Assembly: GCA_020058565.1 (NCBI GenBank)
Contig: JAGVDT010000077.1
Span: forward strand, 1-16,877
DNA: 16,877 bases
Source: Minisyncoccota bacterium
GTDB taxonomy: Bacteria > Patescibacteriota > Minisyncoccia > Phycocordibacterales > UBA2100
Reading direction: 5' to 3'
Made by a program: the position numbers and the translations under genes. The notes below the pieces were generated by a model, which saw only the letters and a list, made by a program, of their open reading frames with translations, ran no database searches and was not told the origin of the DNA. Every line of letters begins with the position of its first letter. Position 1 is the stretch's first letter. This document shows positions 1 to 7,996 of the stretch, piece after piece.

Positions 1-684
1 CTCCCCTCCATGACGGCACGTATCCTCCAGCTTCTCGAGAGGATGCCGTTTGCCGTGCTTACTGGACGAGCCTTTCAACAGCTCGATGCGGACTTTTTGA
101 AAACGCTTGCTGATTCGCCGCATGCCGAGCGCGCGTACCTCGTTACGAGCGGCGCGGCAGAGGCATTTACCTGCGAAGAAAATTCCTGGGTTTCCGCGTA
201 TGCGTTCAAGCTTGGCGACGACGAGGTGACAAAGATACGCGCCGCCATCGACGCAAGCCTGAGCGAAACCGGCGTGCTCGAAGGCCTGCCGTGCTATGGC
301 GAGCGCTACCTGAACAAAGGCTCTCTGTTCGCGTATGCGATGCTCGGGGTACCGCTTCCGAAAGCAATAGACAGCTCATGGGACCCCGGCAACGCCCGCC
401 GAAGCAAACTCTGGCACAGCCTGAAAGAGAAACTCCCCGAATTTGACGTTGTGATGGGCGGGATGACCTCCATCGACATCACCAAAAAAGGCGTCAACAA
501 AGCCTATGGCATCGGCTGGCTTTCCGAACGGCTAGGAATTGCGCCCGGAGACATTCTTTTCGTCGGCGATGCCCTGTATCCCGGCGGCAACGACGAAATA
601 ATACGGACTACCGGCGCTCAAATCCGCGTCACGTCCGGCCCCGAGGAAACAGAGCGCATTATCGAGGAGCTGCTCGCACGCTAA
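1..684 (+). CDS. HAD-IIB phosphatase, phosphomannomutase-like (5' partial)
   Basis: This is a HAD-superfamily type IIB phosphatase resembling eukaryotic-type phosphomannomutases and sucrose-phosphate phosphatases, probably cytosolic. Motif II is the Thr of VLTGR (residues 17-20, counting from the ATG at 10). Motif III is a Lys within TKKGVNK (158-164). Motif IV is GDALYPGGND (186-195), typical of the IIB class. The motif I nucleophile (DxDGT) is missing. The frame is open from base 1 to the ATG at 10, so the true start most likely lies left of the window and about 15-25 residues are lost. The stop overlaps the stop of the convergent glycosyltransferase gene. A sugar-phosphate substrate would fit beside a sugar polymerase, but the exact substrate cannot be read from the sequence. 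The fold is well supported; the specific activity is not. Confidence 0.85.
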   Translation, partial: LPSMTARILQLLERMPFAVLTGRAFQQLDADFLKTLADSPHAERAYLVTSGAAEAFTCEENSWVSAYAFKLGDDEVTKIRAAIDASLSETGVLEGLPCYGERYLNKGSLFAYAMLGVPLPKAIDSSWDPGNARRSKLWHSLKEKLPEFDVVMGGMTSIDITKKGVNKAYGIGWLSERLGIAPGDILFVGDALYPGGNDEIIRTTGAQIRVTSGPEETERIIEELLAR

Positions 685-1943
685 CGTGTGCTCCAGCTGC
701 GGTTTCTCAAAGTGAAAATCGCGTAAAGCCCGAGCCAGCACATCACGAACTGATTAAAGAACATGTAGTGCACGAGCCCCGGCAGCCGCTGAGGACTGAA
801 AAAAACCAGCGGCAAATGACGGACAATCAAGACAAGCAGGAGCGAAGGCAGTACGCCCGCAAAGAGAAAGAACGGATCAATGATGCTATAGATCGCAAGC
901 AAAAGCACCAGTCCAATCGAAAGCAGCGGCAGCGCAAGCTCCCATACCAAAATGTCCAGAAACAGAAGCGGCTTGACCCGCCACATAAAACTCATCGCGA
1001 CTATCGCTTCCTGGTAGAATCCTCTTTTCCAGCGAAGCTGTTGTCTGATAAACGTCGAGTAGGTGGCGGGTGTCCGAGTATACGCCAGGGCTTCGCCAAC
1101 ATAGACCACATCGTGTCCTGATCGTAGAACGAGATTCGCAAGATGACGGTCGTCGGCAAACGTGCATGCTTTGCCGAGAAAATGCTGCCGCGCCAAATCT
1201 AGCGCCAAAGACTTCAGGAGCTCCGCGCGATACGCGCTCAATGCGCCGGAGCAGCACGGCACCATGCCGAAGGTCGATTGGGATTTCCTCTGGATATTGA
1301 GAGCGCTCCAATAGTACGCGGCAACCATTCGCGTCAGCAAATTTTGCTTCTCGTTCGATAGCCGAATGTCGCCGGTCGAGGCCCCAACTCTGGGATTGGA
1401 AAGCGGCTCGACCAGGCGCACGAGCGCATACTTGTCGAGAAGCGTGTCACTGTCCACCAGAACCACATATGCATGGTCGCGCACGAATTCCCGGATCGCC
1501 GCCGCGATCGCAACGCGTTTGCCGTGGTTTTGCTCGAAGGTGCCCACCCAAACATTCGGGTGCTCTTCGAGTCTTCGGAGCGCGGCATCTAGCTTTGGAT
1601 CGGGCGATCCGTCGTTGACGAAAAATATGTCTTTTACCCCGTCAGCGGCGAGTATCGATCGCGCGGTCGCTTCTACCACCTCGGCGTCTTCGTTGAAAAC
1701 AGGCACAATGACCGCAATCCTTTCCCCCGCGTACGCGCTATGCGGCGCGGCGCGGGCATCGCCGATGAAAAGCAGAATGAAAACATACCACAGGTGCGCC
1801 ACCGCCAACGCTATGTACAGAGAATAGTAGCTTTGCCAAATGTTCTCGGCCACGCCGGTGACCTTAAGCCCGAGGAGGAGGATCGAAAGCCCGATAAGGA
1901 GGAGGAGCCCAAAATACAGCATCCACTCCCGCCAGAGCTGCAT
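681..1943 (-). CDS. Membrane GT2 glycosyltransferase, hyaluronan/chitin synthase-like
   Basis: This is a processive family 2 glycosyltransferase, 420 residues, of the hyaluronan synthase/NodC/PgaC type. Two membrane helices come first (about 8-27 and 40-60), then a cytosolic GT-A domain, then three or so C-terminal helices (about 325-410). Visible motifs are PVFNED (81-86), ND (110-111), the metal-binding DSD (164-166), CCSG (230-233), DDRHLAN (264-270, matching the GDDRHLTN signature of hyaluronan synthases) and QQLRW (301-305, the QxxRW motif of processive synthases). It likely makes and exports a beta-linked polysaccharide from a UDP-sugar. It starts 2 bp after the stop of the small membrane protein gene upstream, so the two are probably translated together. 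The donor sugar is unknown; an N-acetylhexosamine polymer is a family-based guess. Confidence 0.9.
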   Translation of the reverse strand: MQLWREWMLYFGLLLLIGLSILLLGLKVTGVAENIWQSYYSLYIALAVAHLWYVFILLFIGDARAAPHSAYAGERIAVIVPVFNEDAEVVEATARSILAADGVKDIFFVNDGSPDPKLDAALRRLEEHPNVWVGTFEQNHGKRVAIAAAIREFVRDHAYVVLVDSDTLLDKYALVRLVEPLSNPRVGASTGDIRLSNEKQNLLTRMVAAYYWSALNIQRKSQSTFGMVPCCSGALSAYRAELLKSLALDLARQHFLGKACTFADDRHLANLVLRSGHDVVYVGEALAYTRTPATYSTFIRQQLRWKRGFYQEAIVAMSFMWRVKPLLFLDILVWELALPLLSIGLVLLLAIYSIIDPFFLFAGVLPSLLLVLIVRHLPLVFFSPQRLPGLVHYMFFNQFVMCWLGLYAIFTLRNRSWSTR

Positions 1944-1945
1944 AG

Positions 1946-2404
1946 CTAGCTGACCTGCGAGCTCACAATAAGAATAATCAGCTCAAGAACGCTGAGTTTC
2001 GCGCAATGCACGTTCGAGGCCATGTTGTCGAGCTCTTCGTACGTCATCGATTTTTCCGGCGTATACACGCGCAGAGTTTTGCCGGCGTCCTGTATCGTTT
2101 CCTCCTGGTGAGACATCTGGCTGCGCACGCGCTCTGAGTCCTCCGGAGAAAGACCGCAGATCATGCGCTCCCGGTCGGCGCGAATGTCCAGGCGAGCCAG
2201 AAGCTTTTCAAGTATCGTCTGCCGCATGTCCTCGACCACCACGAAATTCTCGTAAGAGGCGAGTTGCGGGTTCTCGGCAATGGCCTGCGAGTACGCATAG
2301 ACCTTGCCGTACATGCCGGCGAGAACCACGAACAGCGTATACAGCGTCAAAATCAAAAACGCAAAAAACCAGAAAACCCTTTTTTTATAATTATGAGCGC
2401 GCAT
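1946..2404 (-). CDS. Small membrane-anchored protein of unknown function
   Basis: I do not recognise this 152-residue protein. A basic N-terminus (MRAHNYKKR) is followed by one strongly hydrophobic helix at about residues 10-33. The rest is a polar, charged, mostly helical tail that would lie outside the cell if the positive-inside rule holds. Two cysteines sit in the tail (in MICGL and NVHCAK), and a hydrophobic stretch lies near the C-terminus (LSVLELIILIVSS). The gene is followed after 2 bp by the GT2 synthase, so a role as an accessory or co-polymerase subunit of that enzyme is plausible but unproven. A possible extended -10 lies about 60 bp upstream. The ATG at 2404 gives a clean basic-then-hydrophobic N-terminus. 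Confidence 0.75.
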   Translation of the reverse strand: MRAHNYKKRVFWFFAFLILTLYTLFVVLAGMYGKVYAYSQAIAENPQLASYENFVVVEDMRQTILEKLLARLDIRADRERMICGLSPEDSERVRSQMSHQEETIQDAGKTLRVYTPEKSMTYEELDNMASNVHCAKLSVLELIILIVSSQVS

Positions 2405-2464
2405 AAGTCATATATGCCTATTGCGCCCTCCCGCGCACAGAGAGGACCCCTGCTAATACGCTAA

Positions 2465-2473
2465 ATCGTACCA
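2465..2473 (-). promoter_or_regulatory. Possible extended -10 promoter element for the membrane protein/GT2 pair
   Basis: On the minus strand this reads TGGTACGAT, a TGN extension plus a TATAAT-like hexamer, 61 bp before the start codon at 2404. No good -35 is seen, as is common with extended -10 promoters. A very similar TGCTACGAT lies 54 bp before the prepilin gene. This is pattern matching only. Confidence 0.35.
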
Positions 2474-2487
2474 CCCCAAATGCCCGC

Positions 2488-2508
2488 ATCCCGGATGCAA
2501 GTCGGGAT
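2488..2508 (-). terminator. Possible hairpin after the prepilin gene
   Basis: ATCCCG and CGGGAT form a 6-bp stem around a 9-base loop, about 100 bp downstream of the prepilin stop. There is no clear U-run, so termination is uncertain. A competing short palindrome (GCATCC-C-GGATGC) overlaps it. The rest of 2405-2607 shows no gene. Confidence 0.25.
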
Positions 2509-2607
2509 ACGGGGATAAACAGTGGATATGATGGGGATACGTTTCCTGTGGCTGCTACTCCAGATCGAGGGCATTACCCACTCGTCCCAAATGCACAACA
2601 GTGAGAG

Positions 2608-3147
2608 TTATCGCGTCACACAAATGGCTGTGGCGCCCGGAAGCGCTGGTTCGTGCGCCGCGGCGGCTTTTGGCGCACACACAGTCACCCGGTTGGTAGC
2701 GTCGTGCTCTACAGTGTATCCGGAATCCGCGCCGCTTGCGCAGTTTGCGCTTTTGATCGCCTCGCCAACGCCGAGCGCTCCCGCGCCATCCGGGTCTGTC
2801 GCCGGATCCACTACCAAGGCCGGCATATAGGTGGGCACGAGAAGCGCGCAGATGTTTGCACCGGCGGAGCCAATTGGCGCTGCAGTATCGTCAGCAAGTG
2901 CGTCGATTGGGTGAGGCAAAAGCCCTTTGTTGTCGGCAATGTACTGGCCCACGGCATTCAAGATCGCGTTTACGTTGGCGGTGCGCTGCGAATTGCGGGC
3001 CTGAGCAAACTGGCGAGCGGGGTTGATTGCGATGATGACGATGGCTGCGAGTATGGCGATGATACCAATGACTACCAAAATTTCGATGAGGGTAAAACCC
3101 TTCCCCGCTCTCTGGCGGTACCTCGTGACTGCGCTGTTTGACCCCAT
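2608..3147 (-). CDS. Type IV prepilin, probable major pilin
   Basis: This 179-residue prepilin has a short basic leader ending in the class III cleavage site GKG/FTLIE. Glu5 is present and is followed by the usual hydrophobic assembly helix (LVVIGIIAILAAIVIIAI). The helix continues as an amphipathic segment with ARNSQRTANVNAILNAV, typical of GspG/PilA-type subunits. The small globular part has four cysteines (in NICALL, SANCAS, VTVCAP and AICVTR), which could form two disulfides, and a DPATDPDG segment that may bind calcium as in GspG. It follows the minor-pilin operon but after a 120-bp gap with its own candidate promoter, which suits a subunit needed in large amounts. Calling it the major pilin is inference. 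Processing would need a prepilin peptidase encoded elsewhere. Confidence 0.88.
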   Translation of the reverse strand: MGSNSAVTRYRQRAGKGFTLIEILVVIGIIAILAAIVIIAINPARQFAQARNSQRTANVNAILNAVGQYIADNKGLLPHPIDALADDTAAPIGSAGANICALLVPTYMPALVVDPATDPDGAGALGVGEAIKSANCASGADSGYTVEHDATNRVTVCAPKAAAAHEPALPGATAICVTR

Positions 3148-3200
3148 ACTGATAGTGTTGTCCTAAAATAGTAATTGCCCGTCGCCTGCATACCGGCGGC

Positions 3201-3209
3201 ATCGTAGCA
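3201..3209 (-). promoter_or_regulatory. Possible extended -10 promoter element of the prepilin gene
   Basis: On the minus strand this reads TGCTACGAT, 54 bp before the prepilin start. A weak -35 (TTGCGC) can be placed 16 bp further upstream. It resembles the element before the gene starting at 2404. Confidence 0.4.
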
Positions 3210-3267
3210 TTTTACGGCTCCCGCGCAAACGCGAAACGCGGCTTACAACGAGGCTATTGTACCCGCA

Positions 3268-5388
3268 TCAATACTGCGGATTCGGGCTGATCACCTGGTC
3301 CCAGCTGCCGATGGAAATTGCGGCTGCAGAAATCACTGCGCCGGGCAGAGGTGGAGGCGCCGGCGGCGTCCATTCGTCCGAGTCGGTTGGACTGTACGCG
3401 CCCGAGAGCGTTTCGCCGACATGACACGACGGGTCGTCGATATCGACAAACGAATCACCGTCGTCATCTGCCCCGTTTGCGCACGCGGGCGCCGCCGCGG
3501 GACATATTGCGTGCCCGATGGTGTTGAAAATGTCCGCAATGGACGCAAGGCTGGTCGGTGGCACGATAAAGAAATTGTCTCCGTCGTCATTCTCGAGCTC
3601 TGCATCTATCACGGTGTAATACACTTTCACCGCCACGGCATTTACCGAAGCGCTCTTCGTGCCAGCGCAATCCGTGTTTTCGAGCCGGAGCACAAAGTTG
3701 CCGTCAGAAAGTTCTTCCGAAGTCCATGCGCGGCCCCAAGTGTCGCTGGCGCTCCCGACCACACTCACTACTTCGACATCGCCGAGCGAAACGCTTTTTG
3801 TGGCGCTTGTCCAACTGCCGCCGCCGTTCCAAGACAGACTTGTTTCGATCTCGCAACTCTCTCCTTCCGGCTCAGTAGAAGCCGAAAACCCGGTAATGCT
3901 TGCTTCAATCCCTTTTAGTATCGCGTCGCTCGGAACCGCGAAGTTGAAATTGCCGTACCCTTGCTGGTGGCCGCTGGTTGCGTCGGAGGCATACGTACTG
4001 TCAGCGCTGAATGCATGCGTCGCATTCGTCCAGGTGTTTGGCGCATGCGCCGCACTCGGCGGCAAGAAACCGGAGTTTGCGTTCGTGGCGCTGTTGTCCT
4101 CGGAGCCGGCTTCTGCGTAGCCGGGTACCGGCACCGATCCGCTTGCAAGCTGCGCCATGAGCGTTCTCTCGTCCTGAGTTTGCGCGTTTTCACCGTCATA
4201 GAGGACCGTATATACTTCTACCCCGTCTGCCTTTGCGAGCTCTGCCGCAGCGAGTGCGGCATCTGTTGCATCGGAGGCCGGATGATTCGTCTTTCCGTTT
4301 GAAACCAATAGCAGGACTTTTTGATTCGCTGCGTTGTGGCGCACGCTTTCGAGCTCCTCGTGCGCCCCCGCGATCGCTTCTGAAATATCAATACAGCCGC
4401 TGAGTCCTGCGCACGTGCCCCCGGCGCCTATCGGAGCCGTGATCGAATCCACGAGCGACTTCAAAGCGCCATACGAAGCGGAAAGCCACCCGGCATCAGA
4501 TACGTTCGCGTACGTTGCCGGCGATATGCCATAGGAAACGAAACTGCCGACGCCTATTTGCGGATCAGAATCCGCGAGATCATAGAGATCAATAAGGCCC
4601 CGTGCGGCGCTACGTTCGTGGGCAAGGTCAGTGGATTGCATCGCAGGCGTGCGATCGAGCATCATCACGGTATCCGCGCAGGCCAAAGCCGGCGCAGGCG
4701 TCACCTCGATTGTCTGCGTGCACGGCGCCGAGAAAACGCCGGCATTGCTTTTTGCCCGTCCGATAAACTCAACCGTACCGGCGCTCTGCGCGATAAAGGT
4801 TCGTGTGCCGCTCTGTGCATCTGCGGGGTTTGCAATAGCCTGAGCCGGCGCCGGCATCAACGCGAACTCTATAGAATTGCCCGAAGCGCTCCACTGCACG
4901 GTTATCGGGTCTCCGGCCTGTACCGTCGTCGGTGTCGCCTGGAGGAGACACACCGGCGCGGGTTGCGTTACGGATTCAATCGGATTTTGCGCGGTAGCAG
5001 TGATTCTCGAGGTGCTCCACGAACCTCCGACGGCCGGGTATTTTGCCGCCGTATATATAGTGACCTGTTTCTTTCTGGTGAGCGGATCTTCGGCTGCGTG
5101 CTCTACCGAACGTATGATGCAGGTTTCTGATCCGACTGGTACGACATCTCCGCCAGAAGCCGGGACATACTGGTAGTTTTGGGCTACCCGGAGAAGCGCC
5201 GCGTTGACGCAGGACTCGGAAAGTCCGAGTGATATGCGCTTAAACTCCCCGGCCATAGCGTCGAAGCGCGCGTAAAAACCGCTCGCGGAGGTGGAGTACA
5301 TGAGAAGCATCAGCGCAGCGGATAATATCACGGTAGAAGTCAGCGCAATGAATCCTTTTTCTCCGTTTCGACGCGCGGGATTTTTCAT
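3268..5388 (-). CDS. GspK/PilX-position modular minor pilin with interrupted vWA domain
   Basis: A prepilin-like N-terminus (EKG/FIALT, residues 10-17) precedes a membrane helix to about 34. Position +5 is Thr, not Glu, as in GspK-type tip subunits. An Ig-like domain follows (about 147-230). A vWA domain starts at 237: VMMLDRTPAM, then KVLLLVSNGK near 357-366 and VEVYTVLYDG near 390-399. The vWA core breaks off near 420 for a beta-sandwich (about 440-592) and seems to resume with its last strand and helix (FFIVPPTSLASIADIFNTIG, 606-625). A calcium-loop-like segment, NGADDDGDSFVDIDDPSC, sits at 638-655. The MIDAS is degenerate: DRTPA replaces DxSxS, and SNG stands where a TDG-like turn is usual. 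I chose the ATG at 5388, 1 bp after the previous stop, over an upstream ATG at 5451 that would put the cleavage site too deep. Likely a tip adhesin. Confidence 0.85.
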   Translation of the reverse strand: MKNPARRNGEKGFIALTSTVILSAALMLLMYSTSASGFYARFDAMAGEFKRISLGLSESCVNAALLRVAQNYQYVPASGGDVVPVGSETCIIRSVEHAAEDPLTRKKQVTIYTAAKYPAVGGSWSTSRITATAQNPIESVTQPAPVCLLQATPTTVQAGDPITVQWSASGNSIEFALMPAPAQAIANPADAQSGTRTFIAQSAGTVEFIGRAKSNAGVFSAPCTQTIEVTPAPALACADTVMMLDRTPAMQSTDLAHERSAARGLIDLYDLADSDPQIGVGSFVSYGISPATYANVSDAGWLSASYGALKSLVDSITAPIGAGGTCAGLSGCIDISEAIAGAHEELESVRHNAANQKVLLLVSNGKTNHPASDATDAALAAAELAKADGVEVYTVLYDGENAQTQDERTLMAQLASGSVPVPGYAEAGSEDNSATNANSGFLPPSAAHAPNTWTNATHAFSADSTYASDATSGHQQGYGNFNFAVPSDAILKGIEASITGFSASTEPEGESCEIETSLSWNGGGSWTSATKSVSLGDVEVVSVVGSASDTWGRAWTSEELSDGNFVLRLENTDCAGTKSASVNAVAVKVYYTVIDAELENDDGDNFFIVPPTSLASIADIFNTIGHAICPAAAPACANGADDDGDSFVDIDDPSCHVGETLSGAYSPTDSDEWTPPAPPPLPGAVISAAAISIGSWDQVISPNPQY

Positions 5389-5389
5389 A

Positions 5390-5968
5390 TTACCGGCGCA
5401 GATATTTTTTCGTATAAAAAGTCTGCGCGTATGGGATTGCGTCACTCGCACGCGCCGCTACCGTAAATGACGCCGAAACGCTTTCGGGATTTATGCCGTC
5501 GCCGGAGGCGCTCTCATACGTAAAGCAGCCGCTCGGTGCGCAGGTTATCTCAACGTTGGAGTTGTTCAGCGTTTCCTGCGCAGAGCTTGCCCGCGCGATA
5601 GTGAGGTTTGGGCCGCTGTGCGCTATCACGATCGGATCGCCCGCGGAGGCGTCGTATTTCGTCACCGAAAGCGTCTCTGCGATATCTATAGTGGCTGCAT
5701 CGCCGTCGTTGGGCTGGTTGACGCGCAGCGCTCCGGTGAGGGCCCAGTCGATCTTTCCGATGAGAAAGCTCCCTTCTTGCTGAACCATGGCCTTGGTTTG
5801 GTTTCGCGCTCCCGAGCTAAAAATCGCATACGCAGATACCAAAACTCCCGACATGATGATGGCGTAAATAGCAAGATAGATCAGCGTTTCCATGAGCGTA
5901 AATCCGCGAGCATGCCGGTGTGTGCAGCGCGTGTTCCCGACCTCGACAGTGTGTTTGACGTGCTTCAT
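5390..5968 (-). CDS. Minor pilin, GspJ/PilW position
   Basis: This 192-residue minor pilin has a 22-residue leader ending in ARG/FTLME, with Glu5 present, and the usual hydrophobic helix (LIYLAIYAIIMSGVLVSAYA). The globular part is small and beta-rich and has one cysteine pair (ITCAPSGCF). The ATG at 5968 overlaps the TGA of the preceding pilin gene as ATGA, which supports this start over an in-frame ATG at 6103. Its place after the I-position and before the K-position pilin matches GspJ/PilW in T2SS and type IV pilus operons, where the subunit belongs to the tip complex that starts assembly. Sequence identity to GspJ is not claimed. Confidence 0.82.
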   Translation of the reverse strand: MKHVKHTVEVGNTRCTHRHARGFTLMETLIYLAIYAIIMSGVLVSAYAIFSSGARNQTKAMVQQEGSFLIGKIDWALTGALRVNQPNDGDAATIDIAETLSVTKYDASAGDPIVIAHSGPNLTIARASSAQETLNNSNVEITCAPSGCFTYESASGDGINPESVSASFTVAARASDAIPYAQTFYTKKYLRR

Positions 5969-7512
5969 GTCCCGGGTTTGATCACGGCGAGGTGCCCTCT
6001 GCCGGAAGCATCGTTTGCCGTGATGTACATGCGGTTCGCTTCGCAATCCATCGAAGGCTCCGTGGCGCTGCCGCTCGCCGGAAGCGCAAGCGGCGTATTC
6101 CATGAGGTGATGCTCGCCGGATTGTCCGTGCGATAGATGCGCAGGTGCGTGTTGGTGAGGACAAACGTGAGGTAGTCGCGCTGGATGACGGCGTTTACGC
6201 TCGAGCCGACATCAAAGCCCCCAAGCTCGCTTAGCGCCGAGCCGGGATTTGCGTTCTCCAGTATATGCAAATCATAGCCGGCATTCGGCACGGTTTTGCC
6301 CAGATAGAGTTTGTTGCCGAGCAGATGCACGCTCTTGCCGTTTCCCGCGCCGGAGGCCGCGTTGAATCCGCCGGCCAAAGAAATAGCGCCGGGATCGTTC
6401 ATGTTGAGCGTATGCAGTTCCTGCGTGTTTGGTGTGGCAATGTACGCGTACGTGCCGCGCATCGCTATAGAATTTACGTCGTTGCCTACCGCATAAGATC
6501 CCGCCGCCGGAACAATCCGCGACGAGATGGAAAACAAAGCGGCGAGTTTATGCACGTCGATTACATGAAACTCCGGGCCGTTGCCCGCGCCCGTCGAGAC
6601 AAGACCGAGCAAAAGGTAGCCGCTTCGGTAAAAAATGCTTTTTCCTTTCGCCGAAGGGCCTTTCACATACGGAGCCGTCGAGCTTGCGAGCATGAAGTTG
6701 TATTTTTCGGGCGCGCCCCACGAGGCCGGCGACGTGACGTTGATGATGCTCAGCTGGCCGCACTGTGATTGGGTAACGGGATTGCACGTGCTGTAATTGC
6801 TGTTTGACGCCGAGGCCGAATATGCATAGAGGTTTCCGGTGGCGGGGTCTTCGGCGACGCGCACGGCATGTAAGCCGCTCGTGACCGCGCCGTTTTCGTT
6901 ATCGGTTTTTCCCAAAAGCGCGGGATGTGCGGTATCGGCAATATCAAACACAAACAAAGTCGGCTTGTTCGCCCCTGAAACCGCGCTCGCCGTGACATAG
7001 AGCCGGCCTTTATAGGCATCAACGTCCGAAAGCGTATAAATGCCCGAAGCATCATTCACCAGCGCAGCGAAGTCGGTTGTCGCATTTTCTATCGCCGGAT
7101 TTTTCCAGTCGCCAACGACGCTTGACTCGCAGGTGTTGCCGCCGATCGGCGCATCAAAGTTAGAGATGAGCGTGGTTATTTCCAGCGTGCTTGTCGAGGC
7201 GTGCGCGTTTCGCCAGGCAATCCGCGCGGTCACTTCTTTGGTCAGAAAATCCGGCAAAAGTCTCACGGTGAGCGCTTTTTCGTATATGCCCTCCGTGCTC
7301 GACGCTGTTGAACTGACGAGGTGAAAATCCTTGCGGGCCTGCGCCTGCGCCTCTTCGAGCAACTCCTGTGCGTGATGCATGGCTTCGGCGCCCGTTTCGC
7401 TCCCAATGAGAAACGATTGGCTGCCGAAAGAAACGATCACGACCGCCGAAAGCACCATGGTCAGTATGGTCATTGCTATCAAGAGTTCGATCGTGGAGAA
7501 GCCGTTTTTCAT
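5965..7512 (-). CDS. Modular minor pilin with beta-propeller (LVIVD-like) domain, GspI/PilV position
   Basis: This 515-residue protein begins with a very short leader, MKNG, and the cleavage site G/FSTIE, Glu5 present, followed by the assembly helix to about residue 30. After a linker, residues 160-515 hold about seven repeats of roughly 35-50 residues. Examples are YKGRLYVTAS...LFVFDIAD (167-192), MRGTYAYIATPN...LHTLNM (351-371) and LLGNKLYLGK...LHILEN (397-420). This is the alternation of 'x-G-x-LYV' and 'L-x-I-x-D' strands seen in LVIVD beta-propellers. I count seven blades. The start at 7512 lies 1 bp after the preceding stop; an upstream ATG at 7530 would add six residues. The propeller probably projects from the pilus tip as a binding module; its ligand is unknown. 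Confidence 0.82.
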   Translation of the reverse strand: MKNGFSTIELLIAMTILTMVLSAVVIVSFGSQSFLIGSETGAEAMHHAQELLEEAQAQARKDFHLVSSTASSTEGIYEKALTVRLLPDFLTKEVTARIAWRNAHASTSTLEITTLISNFDAPIGGNTCESSVVGDWKNPAIENATTDFAALVNDASGIYTLSDVDAYKGRLYVTASAVSGANKPTLFVFDIADTAHPALLGKTDNENGAVTSGLHAVRVAEDPATGNLYAYSASASNSNYSTCNPVTQSQCGQLSIINVTSPASWGAPEKYNFMLASSTAPYVKGPSAKGKSIFYRSGYLLLGLVSTGAGNGPEFHVIDVHKLAALFSISSRIVPAAGSYAVGNDVNSIAMRGTYAYIATPNTQELHTLNMNDPGAISLAGGFNAASGAGNGKSVHLLGNKLYLGKTVPNAGYDLHILENANPGSALSELGGFDVGSSVNAVIQRDYLTFVLTNTHLRIYRTDNPASITSWNTPLALPASGSATEPSMDCEANRMYITANDASGRGHLAVIKPGT

Positions 7513-7513
7513 A

Positions 7514-7996
7514 TTAGTTGCTCCACACAATCTGCCCTTCCTTCCCTATCGTGATCATTGAAGCGCGGCCGGTCGTATCCGTAAGGGTGATGGTGCCGCC
7601 GGACGTGGTAGCCGACAGCTGAGAGAAAACGACTTCCGTCACGCTGCCGCCGTACGCGATATTTGGGTTCGCCTCAAATACGGCGTCGACTTCGCTGTCA
7701 CGCGCCGCATACGAGTGCCCCTGAAAGGCAATAAATCTGTCCGGCTCGATTTTGACGCCATGCGGTTTGCCGTCGGTGCAGCCCGAGCCCAGGCAGATAT
7801 TTCCCGCCGCCTGGGCGCGGGCATGCTGGAGAGCGCTCACCAGCACTTCTTTGTCCGAATGAAACAGGTACGAACGAAACGTATCCATCCCGAAAAAAGC
7901 CGTCATGCCGCCGACGAAAGCGACAAACGCCGTCACCAGTAAGACCTCGACCAGAGCGAAGCCCTTACTGCGGCGTGAGTTGTTGGGTGATTCCAT
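7514..7996 (-). CDS. Minor pilin, GspH/FimT-like
   Basis: This 160-residue prepilin has the leader MESPNNSRRSKG, cleavage before FALVE (Glu5 present) and a hydrophobic helix (LLVTAFVAFVGGMTAFFG). It then has the GspH/FimT pattern: a helical segment with LVSALQHARAQAA and a nearby cysteine pair (NICLGSGCTDGKPHGV), followed by beta-strands. In GspH/FimT proteins the segment around 'ARxxAi' is typical. The start overlaps the end of pilC by 32 bp, which implies coupled translation. An ATG at 8008 adds only four residues and cannot be excluded. GspH-type pilins sit at or near the pilus tip; FimT homologues can bind DNA, but no such evidence is visible here. Confidence 0.82.
   Translation of the reverse strand: MESPNNSRRSKGFALVEVLLVTAFVAFVGGMTAFFGMDTFRSYLFHSDKEVLVSALQHARAQAAGNICLGSGCTDGKPHGVKIEPDRFIAFQGHSYAARDSEVDAVFEANPNIAYGGSVTEVVFSQLSATTSGGTITLTDTTGRASMITIGKEGQIVWSN

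Noticed and set aside
2653..3141. Plus-strand frame of 162 codons opposite the prepilin gene
   Set aside because: The minus strand here encodes an unmistakable prepilin (GKG/FTLIE and assembly helix); the opposite frame has no features.
5968..6103. N-terminal extension of the J-position pilin to the ATG at 6103
   Set aside because: It would place the prepilin cleavage site more than 65 residues in, and it overlaps the previous gene by over 130 bp. The ATGA overlap at 5968 is the normal start arrangement in this operon.
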